From: Thermoguttaceae bacterium
GTDB lineage: Bacteria; Planctomycetota; Planctomycetia; Pirellulales; Thermoguttaceae
Reading direction: 5' to 3'
NCBI GenBank assembly: GCA_017407125.1
Contig: JAFQXE010000034.1
Span: 1 to 64,000 of the forward strand
Length of the DNA stretch: 64,000 bases
In this document: one piece after another, positions 8,565 through 20,700 of the stretch
How positions within the stretch are numbered: the stretch's first letter is position 1
Layout of the letters: every line of letters begins with the position of its first letter
Notes under the pieces: model-generated
What the model was told of the DNA's origin: nothing
What the model saw: the letters and a program-made list of their open reading frames with translations, nothing else
Database searches by the model: none
Position numbers and translations under genes: made by a program

Positions 8565-8592
8565 TTGATATAATATTAAATTTACTTACAAT
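8565..8592 (+). promoter_or_regulatory. promoter of the first giant surface protein
   Basis: TTGATA (8565-8570), 16 bases, then TACAAT (8587-8592). The homologous position before the second giant gene also gives a 16-bp-spaced promoter (21109-21136). The leader after it is about 110 nt long with no clear Shine-Dalgarno. Confidence 0.55.
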
Positions 8593-8661
8593 ATATTATA
8601 AAGAAAGGAAGATTGTATTCCTCTCCATTTCCCTGAAATTTTCAACGACAATCAGACACCC

Positions 8662-8676
8662 TCTGCACTCCGCAGA
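8662..8676 (+). promoter_or_regulatory. conserved leader hairpin, copy 1
   Basis: TCTGC-ACTCC-GCAGA. The paralogous leader at 21208-21222 keeps both stem arms but has a different 5-base loop (TTATC), which suggests selection on the structure. It lies 36 bp before the ATG of a gene lacking a Shine-Dalgarno. Confidence 0.45.
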
Positions 8677-8712
8677 CGTTCAGTTTCCCCTTTGATACAA
8701 TTCCCGCTTGCC

Positions 8713-11700
8713 ATGCTATTCAACAGCTTATTCGGACGCAAAAACTCGACTTCTTCCACCGCTAACTCTTACAACGGCGTCAAACTCAATAAGAAAAATC
8801 ATCAACCGCGTCAGATGTTTTTTGAACCGCTGGAATCTCGCGACCTGCTGACCGTAACGATAGGAGCAATCGATAACGATACTTATAACGAGATCCGAGC
8901 GACGTATCCGGAATTCAATCTTCCGGAACTGCAAGCGGACTTGAACGTCATGACCATCACGCCGGACAACGGCGCTCTGTCGCTTTCTGACCTGCAAAAT
9001 GCGATCAACGACGCTGGAGAAACGACGCTTCCTGACCTGATTCTAGTCATGACGTCCGCTTCCGTCAACAGCGTTACGTACGCCAGCGCCGCAGACGAAT
9101 TGTCTATCAATATCGATTCAACGCAGTATGGGTCTGTAACCATCCTCGGCTGGGGAGAGGAAAACTTCACGCTCGACGCCAATCAGCAGAGCCGCGTTAT
9201 GACCATTGATGGCGAGTCAGCCATCGTCAACCTGGGCGGACTGACGATTACAAGCGATAATGGTAATTATAGCAACAATATTATCAACAATGGCTGCCTT
9301 ACTGTAACCAATTGTTCGATTAATGACCTTAGTATTAACAATAACGGTCTACTATACTTCTCTCCTTCGGAAAATGAAGTTCTGTCAATTTCAAATAACA
9401 TTTCCAATAACAATACAGCCCGAACAATTAAAACAGGCGCAGGAACGCTTACAACATCCTCCTGGATTAATAATAACGTTGAAGTTTTTGAAGGAACATT
9501 GCAAATAACCGACAGTTTTGGTTCAGGGAAACGATTTAGCGGTCAAGCGACAATTTTCGCAGGCGCAACGCTGCGATGTTCTTCTCACGATTCGTTGGGA
9601 TATGGCTCGTCTACTACCCAATTGTACATCTACGGTACGATGGACAATGCTGTAGGCAACGAAACTTTCAACAATACAGAACTTCACATGTACGGCGGCA
9701 CAGCAATGTCGTCCAGCGGGGGCTCGTTTGACGTTATCAATACAGGCGTTAAATTTTTCTCATACCCAGTGTGGGGCGCCACTGCGGATAATCCAACACA
9801 GTCTACTATTTCGTCTGAAATCAGACTTCGCACAGACGGATCTCTTGACATCAACACTGCTGCAAATTCAGAGTTGACGTTATCTAATGTAATTTCAAAT
9901 CCTTACGGTAATTGTACGATTACAAAACTCGGCGCTGGAACGCTGGTATTAACCGCTCACAATACTTATGATGGCGGACTAACCGTATCACAAGGTAAGG
10001 TTATTTCAAAATCAAACAATAATACATACAGCGCATTGGGTACAGGCGCCATTATTGTAGAATCAGGCGCAACATTGGAATTTCAAGCGTCTAATCAACT
10101 TGGAACTACCACTGACGCGCCCAATGACGTTACAGTTCGCGGCGTTCTGATTCCTGCAAATTATACTCACATTCGCAATATTTCATTGAAAAACGGCGTT
10201 ATTGAAAGGGAGTATGGTTATACTGATAATGGTTCTGGTTTGGACTTTGGCTCCCGAACAGGTACAATTGCTTCAATGGGGAATTCTATAATCAGGTCCA
10301 GAATAAATATTAATGACTATTCTTCGGCTACCTTTAATGTTGAATCTGGCTCTTTAACTGTAGAAGGCTCAATTAATGGTACTGGAGGGTTTGCTAAAAC
10401 TGGCAGCGGTTCATTGATCCTTTCTGGAGATAATTCGTATACGGGAAACACAATGGTCTTAGAGGGTAAACTTGAGTATAGCTCCGACTGCTTCAGTAAT
10501 TTGACAGTTTGTTCATATGCAACGTTTTCACCTGGCGATTCTGTTGGAACCATGACGGCGCATGACAATGTTGAGATCATTGACAACGCAACGTGTCTTT
10601 TCGAGTTCAGCGCTTATAACGCCAATCCTGCCCTGCAGGAATTCGATAAACTTATTATTGCAGACCGCGGCTCATTTCAAATTGACGAAAATTCTGTTAT
10701 CAATTTGTACTTTGAAAACAACGATGCACTCCTTTGGGCGGCGGAAGGCTCTGAATATAAGCTGGTGTCTTATGACGGCTTTGTCAATGAAACAACTGAT
10801 ATGAGCAGCCTGCTTGGGAACTATCAATATTGGTTTAGTCTGGAAGGAAGAACAGATGGTTTGTACCTTGTTGGTCTGTATTCGCCTCAAATGTATTCAA
10901 CCGTTGTAAATACGCTTAATGATAGTTTTGATCTCAGGGATGATGAATGGTCATTGAGAGAGGCTATCTTTTTCGCACCGGAATATGTAACGATAACTTT
11001 TGCAGAGGAACTGGAAGGAACGATTGTTTTAACTCATGGACAATTGGAAATTGAAGCGCCGATTGTTATAGACGGGGATAACCGTATTACAATTGATGCA
11101 GATCAAAAGAGTCGAGCGTTCAGCGTCTTTGGCGGTACAGAAGAATCCCCCGTCGTTCTCAACGGCTTGACAATTCAAAACGGGAATGCGGATTATGGCG
11201 GAGCAATTAACAATTCATCTGGAACGCTCACGATAACCAACAGCTCTATTATAAATAATACGGCGACACAAGACGGAGGCGGGATTTACAATTCTTCGGG
11301 AACCCTCTCGATAACGGATAGCGTGATTTCAGGCAATAAGGGAACATCAACAGACAGTCATTATGCCTGTGGCGGCGGGATTTGCAGTTATTCTGGCGCG
11401 GTTACATTAACCAACAGCGATGTTACTGAAAATTCATCTTCATTTGGCGGCGGAATTTACAGTAAAGGTTATAATTCAACGTTCTCAGTAACCAACAGTA
11501 CGATTTCAGCTAATACCTCTGATCAAATTTGCGGCGGGATATACAATGAAAATGGCTCTTTCACAATAACCAGCAGTGTGATATCGAGCAATTCATCCGT
11601 ATCTGGCGGCGCCGGGATTTACAATTATTCCGGCGATCTCACGATAAACAGCAGTGAGATATCGAGCAATACATCCGGATATAACGGCGGCGGGATATAC

Positions 11701-14700
11701 AATATCATGTTTTCAACGCTCGCGATAAACAACAGTACGATTTCAAACAACACGGCTAACTCAAACGGCGGCGGGATTTACAATGACGGTTCAAAAGCAA
11801 CTCTCTCGATAACCAACAGTGAGATATCGGCCAATACGTCTTCCGCATCCGGAGGCGGGATTGCCAATTATTCTGCAACCCTCACGATAACCAGCAGTAA
11901 GTTTTCAGGAAATGCGGCTAGCAGTCAAGGCGGCGGAGTTTACAATTATAACGGAACGCTCACGATAACTGACAATGATATTTCAGAGAACACTGCATAC
12001 AACGGCGGTGGGATTTCCAATTATGGTACAGTCAATATGCAGAATAGCGCTATTTCAGGCAATTCTGCCAATTTCGGCGGCGGGATTAACAATTATGGCG
12101 CTGTCACGATCGAGAACAGTTCTATCTCAGGTAATACTGCCATTAATAACGGAGGTGGGATTAACATTGCTTCTTCTTCCGGAACGATTACATTAAACAA
12201 CAGTACGATTGCAGATAATTCAGCGCCATACGGCGGCGGAATATACAATACCGGCACAGTCGATATACAGAATAACGTTATATCAGGCAATTCTGCCACT
12301 AAAAACGGCGGCGGGATTAACGTTGCTTCTGGAGAGCTTACTCTAAACAACAGTACGGTTGTAAATAATACAGCTGCTTACGGGGGCGGAGTTGCCAATT
12401 ATGCCACAACAACGCTTGTCAATGACGAGATTACTGGAAATCAGGCAAATTTTGGCGGCGGGATTTACAATTATTCCGGAACAACAACGCTAACCAACAT
12501 CACGATTGCAGGTAATACCGCTAATAACAAAGGCGGCGGGATTTTTAATTATGATTCTGTAACCGATGTTTATAACTCCATTGTAGCTTGTAATACCGCG
12601 TCTGTTACTGGAAATGACATTGCCAAGAATCTTGGCTCAGTTAACGGCTATAACAGTTTGTCGTCTTATACAGAGTGGGGGTTAAACAACAATTATGAAT
12701 ACGACCCCAACAGCCCGCTGTTTTATAATGCTGATAACGGCGATTATCGTCTTGTAAAAAAATCTCAGGCGATTGACAAAGGCGATAATCAATTAGCCTA
12801 TGATGCCGGCATGGACGAAACCAGTTTAGATAATAGCGGCGAACTTCGGTTTGTCGGCAACCATATTGACCTGGGCGCTTACGAGTATTTTGGAATCACG
12901 GCTTCTCAATCAGGTTTCTATGTTGGAGACGTTGTTTTTAGTTGGATGCAATATAAAAATACCGCTAACGTACGACTGACCTGGATTTCCGGAACGACTA
13001 AAACCGTATTGGGAACGTTTGCGTCTGTCGGGGAATATACATGGGATACAACAAACTTTTCTAATGGATACGGGATATTGATAGCCGACTACCTGGACGC
13101 AAACGGGAATGCAATTTATTCATTTTCAATGACCAGCGTCATTTTTAATAATAATGACAACGTTGTTATTCATAGCGGCAATATTACGGGAAATGAAACG
13201 TGGTCGGCAGATAAGGTTCATCTTGTAACGGAACCGGTTAACGTTCTCAATGGCGGGTCAATAACGGTTTCTCAAAACGCAGTCGTAAAATTCTGGAAAA
13301 ACGCCTGGCTTTATGTTGATTCTGGAGCGTCTTTAACAGTGCAAAATAACGCTGTCTTTACGAGAGCGGAAGACGATGAAGTTGTCGGCGATACGAACCT
13401 GGACGGCGATCTTTCCAAGCCGCAATTTGGAAACGTCTATTATCGCGGAAAAGGGACGTTCAATATTGCCCAATCCGCCATTATGAAATACATTACGGTA
13501 ACCAAGTCTGGAACGATTTCCTCTAACCAGGTTTGGCAGAACGGGCAGGTATATCATATAACAGGAGACGTTACCGTTGCTCGCGGGGCAACTTTGACGA
13601 TTCAGCCCGGCGCGATTATCAAGTTTAATTCCGGCAAATCGTTAATCGTTCAGTCTGGCGGAACGCTCAACGCTCTGGGAACCGTCGCCCAGCCGGTCGT
13701 GTTCACTTCCGTTAAAGACGATTCCTACGGCGGCGATACGAACGAAGACGACGGCTTTTACGCTCCCGCAGCTGGCGACTGGAACAGAATTTCCTGTTTA
13801 GGCGGTACAATTAACATGAACTATTGCAAGGTAATGTATGGAGGAAACACCCCTGCCGCTGATGGCGCCTTGTATCATAAAACTGGAACCTGGGTTCTTA
13901 AAAATAGCTGGGTATCTCAATCTCGCTATACGGCGATTCATCTTGAAGCAGGCTCTTTTCAGGCTGAGAATACGATTATCTGCGACAGTCTTATGGGGGT
14001 TAATGTACACTACATATCGGGACCGCAGTCTTCCTCTTCTAACGCCAAATTTACTAACTGTACGTTAGCCGATTTGACCGAAGGAATCCGTATGTGGGGA
14101 AATAGTACTTTTACTAACTGTATTATCTCAAATATAAGTAGTCAGATTACATTAAATAACAATTCTAGCACACGATTTCAAAAATGCGTCTTTTGGAACC
14201 CTTCAGGTTACGGTCCTCAAGCCTGTCAATTTGCAACAGGTACAAACCAATGGGCGAACCCATTGTTCCGCAACGCGGCGGCGGGGGACTATTCCCTCAT
14301 GGCAGGGTCTCCGTGTATTGACGCGGGAACGTCGTCCGGGGCTCCGGAAACCGATATAACCAGCGCGCCTCGCATCAGCGATCCAATGGTAGACAGGAAC
14401 GGCATTGTCGATATCGGCGCGTATGAATTTACCGACAATGCGAATTCTTCGATTGATCTTGAACCGGTCAATGTTCAGGCTCCAGAGTCTGTTACAACGG
14501 GCGAGATGGCAACGATTCAATGGACGATCAAAAACAACGGTTCCGCCGCCGCCCAGGGATCATGGACAGACACCGTCTATCTTGTCAACGAGTTAACCGG
14601 TCAGTCGGTTTTGGTCAAGGAATGCGTTCATGCCGGATCAATTGCCGTTGGGGATTTGCAGACGTTCTATGCAGACGTTGTCATACCAGCCGTCGTTGAA

Positions 14701-17700
14701 GGCGCATGGAAATTCCAAATTCGCGTCAACACAAACCGAGAGATTTTTGAAGGCGCAAATGTCGGCAACAACGCCGTTCTGGCTGAAACGGCAACAAACG
14801 TTCAAACGTCGTTCCTGACAGAATCACAGGGATTTATTATTATAACGAAAAACCAGCCGGCTCTTTATCGCGTTACGGTCAAGGCGGGAGATTCTTTCTG
14901 CCTGCAAGCCAGTTCCGATAATCCGATTTCAATTTATATACGGGAGAACTATGTTCCCAACGCGTCTAATTATGACTTTGCCGCAGTTGAATATCAAACT
15001 GACAATTACTCGCTTTACATTGCCCCGGCTGACGCGGACAGAACGTTCTATCTGCTTGCGGAAACGACGTCAGACGCCGCCCGGATTGAGTACGCAATCG
15101 AAACCGGCAGCGCCTTTACGATACTTGGGATTGCTCCGACTACAGTTTCCAATGCGGGTTCATCCACAATTTCAGTTTCAGGACTTGGATTTAAAACAGG
15201 CATGACAGCCGAACTCGTTCTGAACGATACAGTTGTTAGGGCGTCGGCTGTCAACGTTGCTAACCCCTCCAGCGCTGCTATTACTTTTGATTTGACATAT
15301 CAACCGGCAGGACAGTACTTGCTCCGCCTAACCTCGCCTGACAGCCAAAGAACGGAACTTGCAAACGCTTTGACCGTCGAACAGAACGGCATTGGCGCAA
15401 AGCTGGAAATTGACCTTCAGCTTCCCGATTCCGTTCGCGCTGGCAGAGTATACGAAGGAAAACTGTTCTATGCAAATAACGGCGACTGCGACATGCTTGT
15501 CCCGATATTTACGATTTACAGCGATTCCGTTCCGCTGGCTCTCAATACAAATGAGCTAGGTTCAGAAAAAGAACTTAATGTTTTGGGATTAGGCAAGGAA
15601 GATTCGGCAGGCATCTTGCGAGCTGGCGAGTCTGGCGTTATTACGTTTTACTTCAAAGCTGGAACGAATAACAAAATTCATGCATATACCTGGGGAACAG
15701 CGGGCGCCATGGCGGCGAATGACTCATGGGAATCTTGGTCAGAACTGTTTGCTGATATATCCAACGCGGCAACGCAGCTGGGGCTGCGCAGATGTCGGGA
15801 TTATAATTTCAATACTGCGAAACAGCTTGCTAAAGCAAAGAAACAAGATAGCGCTTGCACAGGTTTGGCAGGTTATCTGACAGATTCGCGTAATGGTTCG
15901 CCACTAACAAACTGTACGTTGATTCTTGAATGGACAGAAGACGAACAGACGCAATTTGCTCAATCCGTTACAGATTCAGATGGTCATTATGTATTCAATT
16001 TCGTTCCAAAGAACTCTCAATGCTCGCTTTCCATTCTTGACGGCGCTTATTGTCTTTCAAAAGAATCCATTGTAATTGAAACGAATGATCAAACGTCGTT
16101 CAACCTGACAGCGCTTCCATACGGAACAATTTCCGGAAGAATTACAGATGCAACAAACAGTCAGGCAGTATCCGGCATTGTTATTCATGCACAGGACGAG
16201 AACGGGAATATAGTTTTCGCAGAAACAGATCAAAGAGGCTGTTACGTTCTTAATAATCTTGAACTTGGCTCCTGGACGATTACAGCAGATACAACCGGAA
16301 AGTTCCACTCTTTATCGCCTGTTATCCAAACAGTTAATTCGTCAGAATCGCAATGCGTCAACATTCAGCTTGATCCGGGCGCTTCAATCTCTGGAACGAT
16401 TGTTGATTCCGAAAATAATCCTGTCTCAGGTTTGACAATTTATATAAATGATTCAGCTGGATTGTTCTTTACCATTCAGACGGATGAATATGGCAGATAT
16501 AGCGCTGGCGGCATGTCTGAAGGCGAAATTGTTCTTGATTTCACGGGCAGTTCCTTTATTACTGTAGAGGATGCAACGGTTGAAGTTTTTGAACATTCAA
16601 CAGTCGTTCAGGATTTCCAGTTTGAAATTGGAGCGTCTCTTTCGGGATCCGTACTCAATGTTTATCAACAACCTGTTGAAAATGCGATTCTCTTAGCCAA
16701 AAATGCCAGTGGATCATCCTGGGTTGCAATAACAGACGAAACGGGGGTCTGGGCAATTTCCGGACTTCCCGTTGATGAATATACAGTAACGTTATATACT
16801 CAAAGCCTGTTGTATAATCAACAAAGTACAATTCAGATAGACAGTGTTTCCGATTTTGTACAGAATTTTGTTTGGGTCGAAACAGGTTCATTGTCTGGAC
16901 AGGTTGTCAATGCAGACGGTCGAATCGGACGCGGAAACGTTATTGTAACAGGCAATTCGGAAGTTGCAACGTTTATCGAAACTGATTTAAATGGCAATTT
17001 TACGTTAGGAGATCTTATACCTGGAGTATATACTCTCTATCTTGCAGATGAAAGCGGGCTTTCATACTCATTTGAAATTGAGGCTAATAAGAATACTTAT
17101 AAAGTAGTAGATATCAACGTTGCGGCTACTGTTGCTGGAAGTACAAAAGACGTAAACGGCAATGCCGTTCCAGACGTCTATGTTCAAGTATATCAGAACG
17201 GCGAAGTTCTCTTTACTACACAATCCGATGAAGACGGCGCATTCAATTTTGCGTTCACGGAATCGGGCGTATATGATTTTTACGCTTTTACATACGACGG
17301 CAGTCAATTTTCGTCATTTGAAAACGTTGTTATCGACAATGGCGATGCGAAAACCCTCGATTTTGTTGAAGGAACATATACTTTAACAATCTCCGATTTG
17401 CTTGGTTTGCCAGAGGATTCTGAAGTGAAAGACGGCATGACGTATACCATTATGCGCTACAATTCTTCAGATAATTCTCCAGTTGGGATGATATTTTCAT
17501 CAGACAGCCAGGTTTTTACGAATCTGGCAAATGGCGCCTATGAAATAACCGCTCAAAATGGCGATTATCTGGCAGAAACAACAATCGTTATTGAAAACGA
17601 ATCCAAACAGATCTCGCTTCAGCCAGAGTTGTTAAATTCATTAACGATTAATTTTGAACTGCCAGATGAATCCATTGAGATTGATAGTATAGGAGTATTT

Positions 17701-20700
17701 GGGCTTTATAATTCAGACAATGAATTATTGAAATTGGTCTATTTCGATTCGTTAGACAGCTTTGAACTTCACGCAATTCGAAATGGAGAGTATAAGGTCA
17801 TTGCATTATCTGGTTCATACGGAGTTTTTCAAGACTTGACAATTAACGACTCTAACGAATCCGTTACGTTATCCTTGTCAGAATTAAATTCGTCAGTTTC
17901 AGGCTCGATTCGAGACATCAGTTCCGGATACTTATACGTTACTGACGAAGACGGCGTTATTCAAGGCTTTGGCTGTACGCAAGCCGACGGTTCTTTTGAA
18001 ATCTTCACTGTATCCGAGATTGCAAACGGCTTTGTAGTCGATAACGGAACTAATCGAAAGATTGCCGCATTGGAAAACGGACTTGACAATCTTGCAATTC
18101 CTAAATCTCCAGTCCTTGGGATGAATGTTACTGCTGTCACGCCGGTTGCCATGGCAGCATTTAGCGATATTTTTGAGTTGAAAATTGACAAATTAATAAG
18201 AGAGAATAACTCCTTGTATTGGGAAGTTAATAGTTATACGCCGTCGGCATCTCATTGTTCTTGTAACGATCTGAAATTTAAATCGTTGTCTGCTCTAAAA
18301 GACCGCGCCTTTACATATTGGAAATCGGCGTCAGATAACGCTATAACATCATCGAACGCAAGAGGCGATTTGTTACTAAAGGATAGCCTCATGCCCAAAG
18401 TCACCTTTTATACCACTCTTTTCATTGTCGATCTTATTGGAATGACAACGCATAATCCATGGGCTAGCGCTACATCTATAACTTTATCTGTTCTTAATGA
18501 TTTTGTCAACAGCGATAAAACGATGGAAGATTTAACATTTGATATTGGCGCCGCTGTTCAAAGTAACTTTTGTTATCAAGGCGTACCAGCATTAGCAAAC
18601 TCTGTCACAATAGCTAATGATTTAAGAGCCTTTTATTCATTAAAGTCGGATATTAAAAAGTTTTGGTCTCTAAGAAGCGATGATGTATTAATTCGTGAAT
18701 ATACTAATTATTATAAAGAAGCGGAAAAGTACTATAAACTGGCTCAAATGACATTCGATTTAATGAAAAACATTAAATTTGACAATTGTTGCCTTGACAA
18801 TAGTTGTTGTACTTGCGGCTGCTCTCTCGATGAGAATCCTGATAAACCGGATGATCATAATAATTCCAACGTTCCGACCTCCTCAGACCCCAACGAAATA
18901 GTCGGTCCTGTTGGCGGCGACTTCGTTACGCATAACGCGGGTACGGAAGACGAACCGTTTATGGTCATTGACGGCGCGAACTGGATTGCTAACACCTCTG
19001 AGCAGGAAAACGAGTACAAGATTTACTTCGAAAACAAGACGACGGCTTCAGCGGCCGCGCAGGAAATCACCGTTACTACCGTTCTGCCAGCTGGAATGGA
19101 TTGGGATTCTCTGGAACTGGGCGAAATTTCTATCGGAAACGAAATATACACGTTGACTGACGATTGTCTGATTGCCGAGAATACGTGGCTTGTCAATCAG
19201 GCAAGTACCGGGGAACAGATCAAGATTCGGTTTGATTATGACTCTCAAACCGGCGAAGCGACATGGTATCTGCGGTCGTACGTCAGTTCAACTTATGACA
19301 ACTTCCCGACTAGCGCATACGACGGGTTCCTGCCGCCCAACGACGACAATCATTCCGGAGATGGGTATATTTCCTATCGCGTCAAGTACGATTCTGATCT
19401 CGTTACCGGCGACGTAGTTGAAACCAGCGCGACGATTGTCTTCGACTCCAATGAACCAATCGAAACAAACCTCTGGCTCAACACGATTGACGTTGACGCT
19501 CCGGAAGTTCAGTTGGACGAATCGTCGGTGATCGATACTCAGATCTCGCTGCAATGGTCCGGCTCTGACGTCGGGTCAGGAATATCTCAGTACCAGATTT
19601 TCGTCTCGTTCGACGGCAGCGCTTATACGCTTTGGAATACATTTGACGCGGACACAACAAGCGCCGTTTATGAATCCACAGCAGCGGGCGAGTACTCATT
19701 TTATATTCTGGCTCTTGACGCTGCCGGCAACATCGGCGGCGATCCGGATCTGACAACTCCGTCATTGTTGATTAATTCTGAAATGGATGTAAGAATCGTA
19801 AAGGAAAGAACCGATCACGATTCCACAGACGCTATTTCAGAAAACCTGGCATCCATTACCGACTGGGACGATTTCTATATGGAATTCTGGACAACAAACA
19901 TGAATGAGTTGGAAGCCGGTAAAACGTACAGCGCTGCAATAAACTATGATTCTGCTCTCTTCGTCGTTGATACGGAACAAATCATCGTTACTCCAGAAGG
20001 CGTTACTGCTGAAATTATCGATATGCCGCCGAGCGCTGGCATTGGTCTATCTTCGATAAACGTAACCTTTACCGTCGGCGAAAACGGGTATACGGCGCCG
20101 GGCGCAAATACATATTGGGGCGCAATCCACTTCACGCCGAATTTGGCAGAAAACTCTGGAGTTCAAGATCTCCTGGAACCTACAGCGTTAAATGTTACCG
20201 CCAACGGAAAAGAGTCTGGAACAACCGTCAAGGCGATGCCGTTTGACCTCAATCACAACAATTCCGTTGACGTCAACGACTTCATTGCCTTTGCCACCGT
20301 GTTTGGACAATCTCCGGATTCTCTTGACCCGTCAGACGCCAATTACGTTCAAACTTGTCTTTCCGACTTTGACGGCAACGGCGTTGTGGACGTTCAGGAC
20401 TTTATCGCCTTCGCCACCAATTTCGGCATCCAAAAAGGCAATACGGCCAATTATTACAAGGCTCCAGACCAAGGGGACGCTTCAGCTCAACCTGCGGCGG
20501 TTGTTGTGAATGAAGAAGAACCGGCTGAACTGAATCAAAAAGAATTGATTGCAGACGAAGATTCTTCCAACCAGCCGACTCAACCGGAGGTCGCGATTCA
20601 GAGTCCGGAGGTTGTCGAAGTCGTTGTAACAGTTCTGGAACCGACGCCGGAGTATTTGACTCCTGCTCAACCGGCACAGGCAGATTCCGTCCAGACGCTG

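Noticed and set aside
8692..8712. TTG start for the first giant protein (and its equivalent at 21238)
   Set aside because: The seven codons after TTG differ by amino-acid changes between paralogues, whereas codons after the ATG differ silently. Coding conservation therefore begins at the ATG.
11190..12600. Possible CRISPR or DNA tandem repeat because of regularly spaced GGCGGCGGGATT words
   Set aside because: The words are the codons for GGGI at the start of each 25-aa protein repeat. Spacing varies with the protein and the intervening sequence is coding, not spacers.
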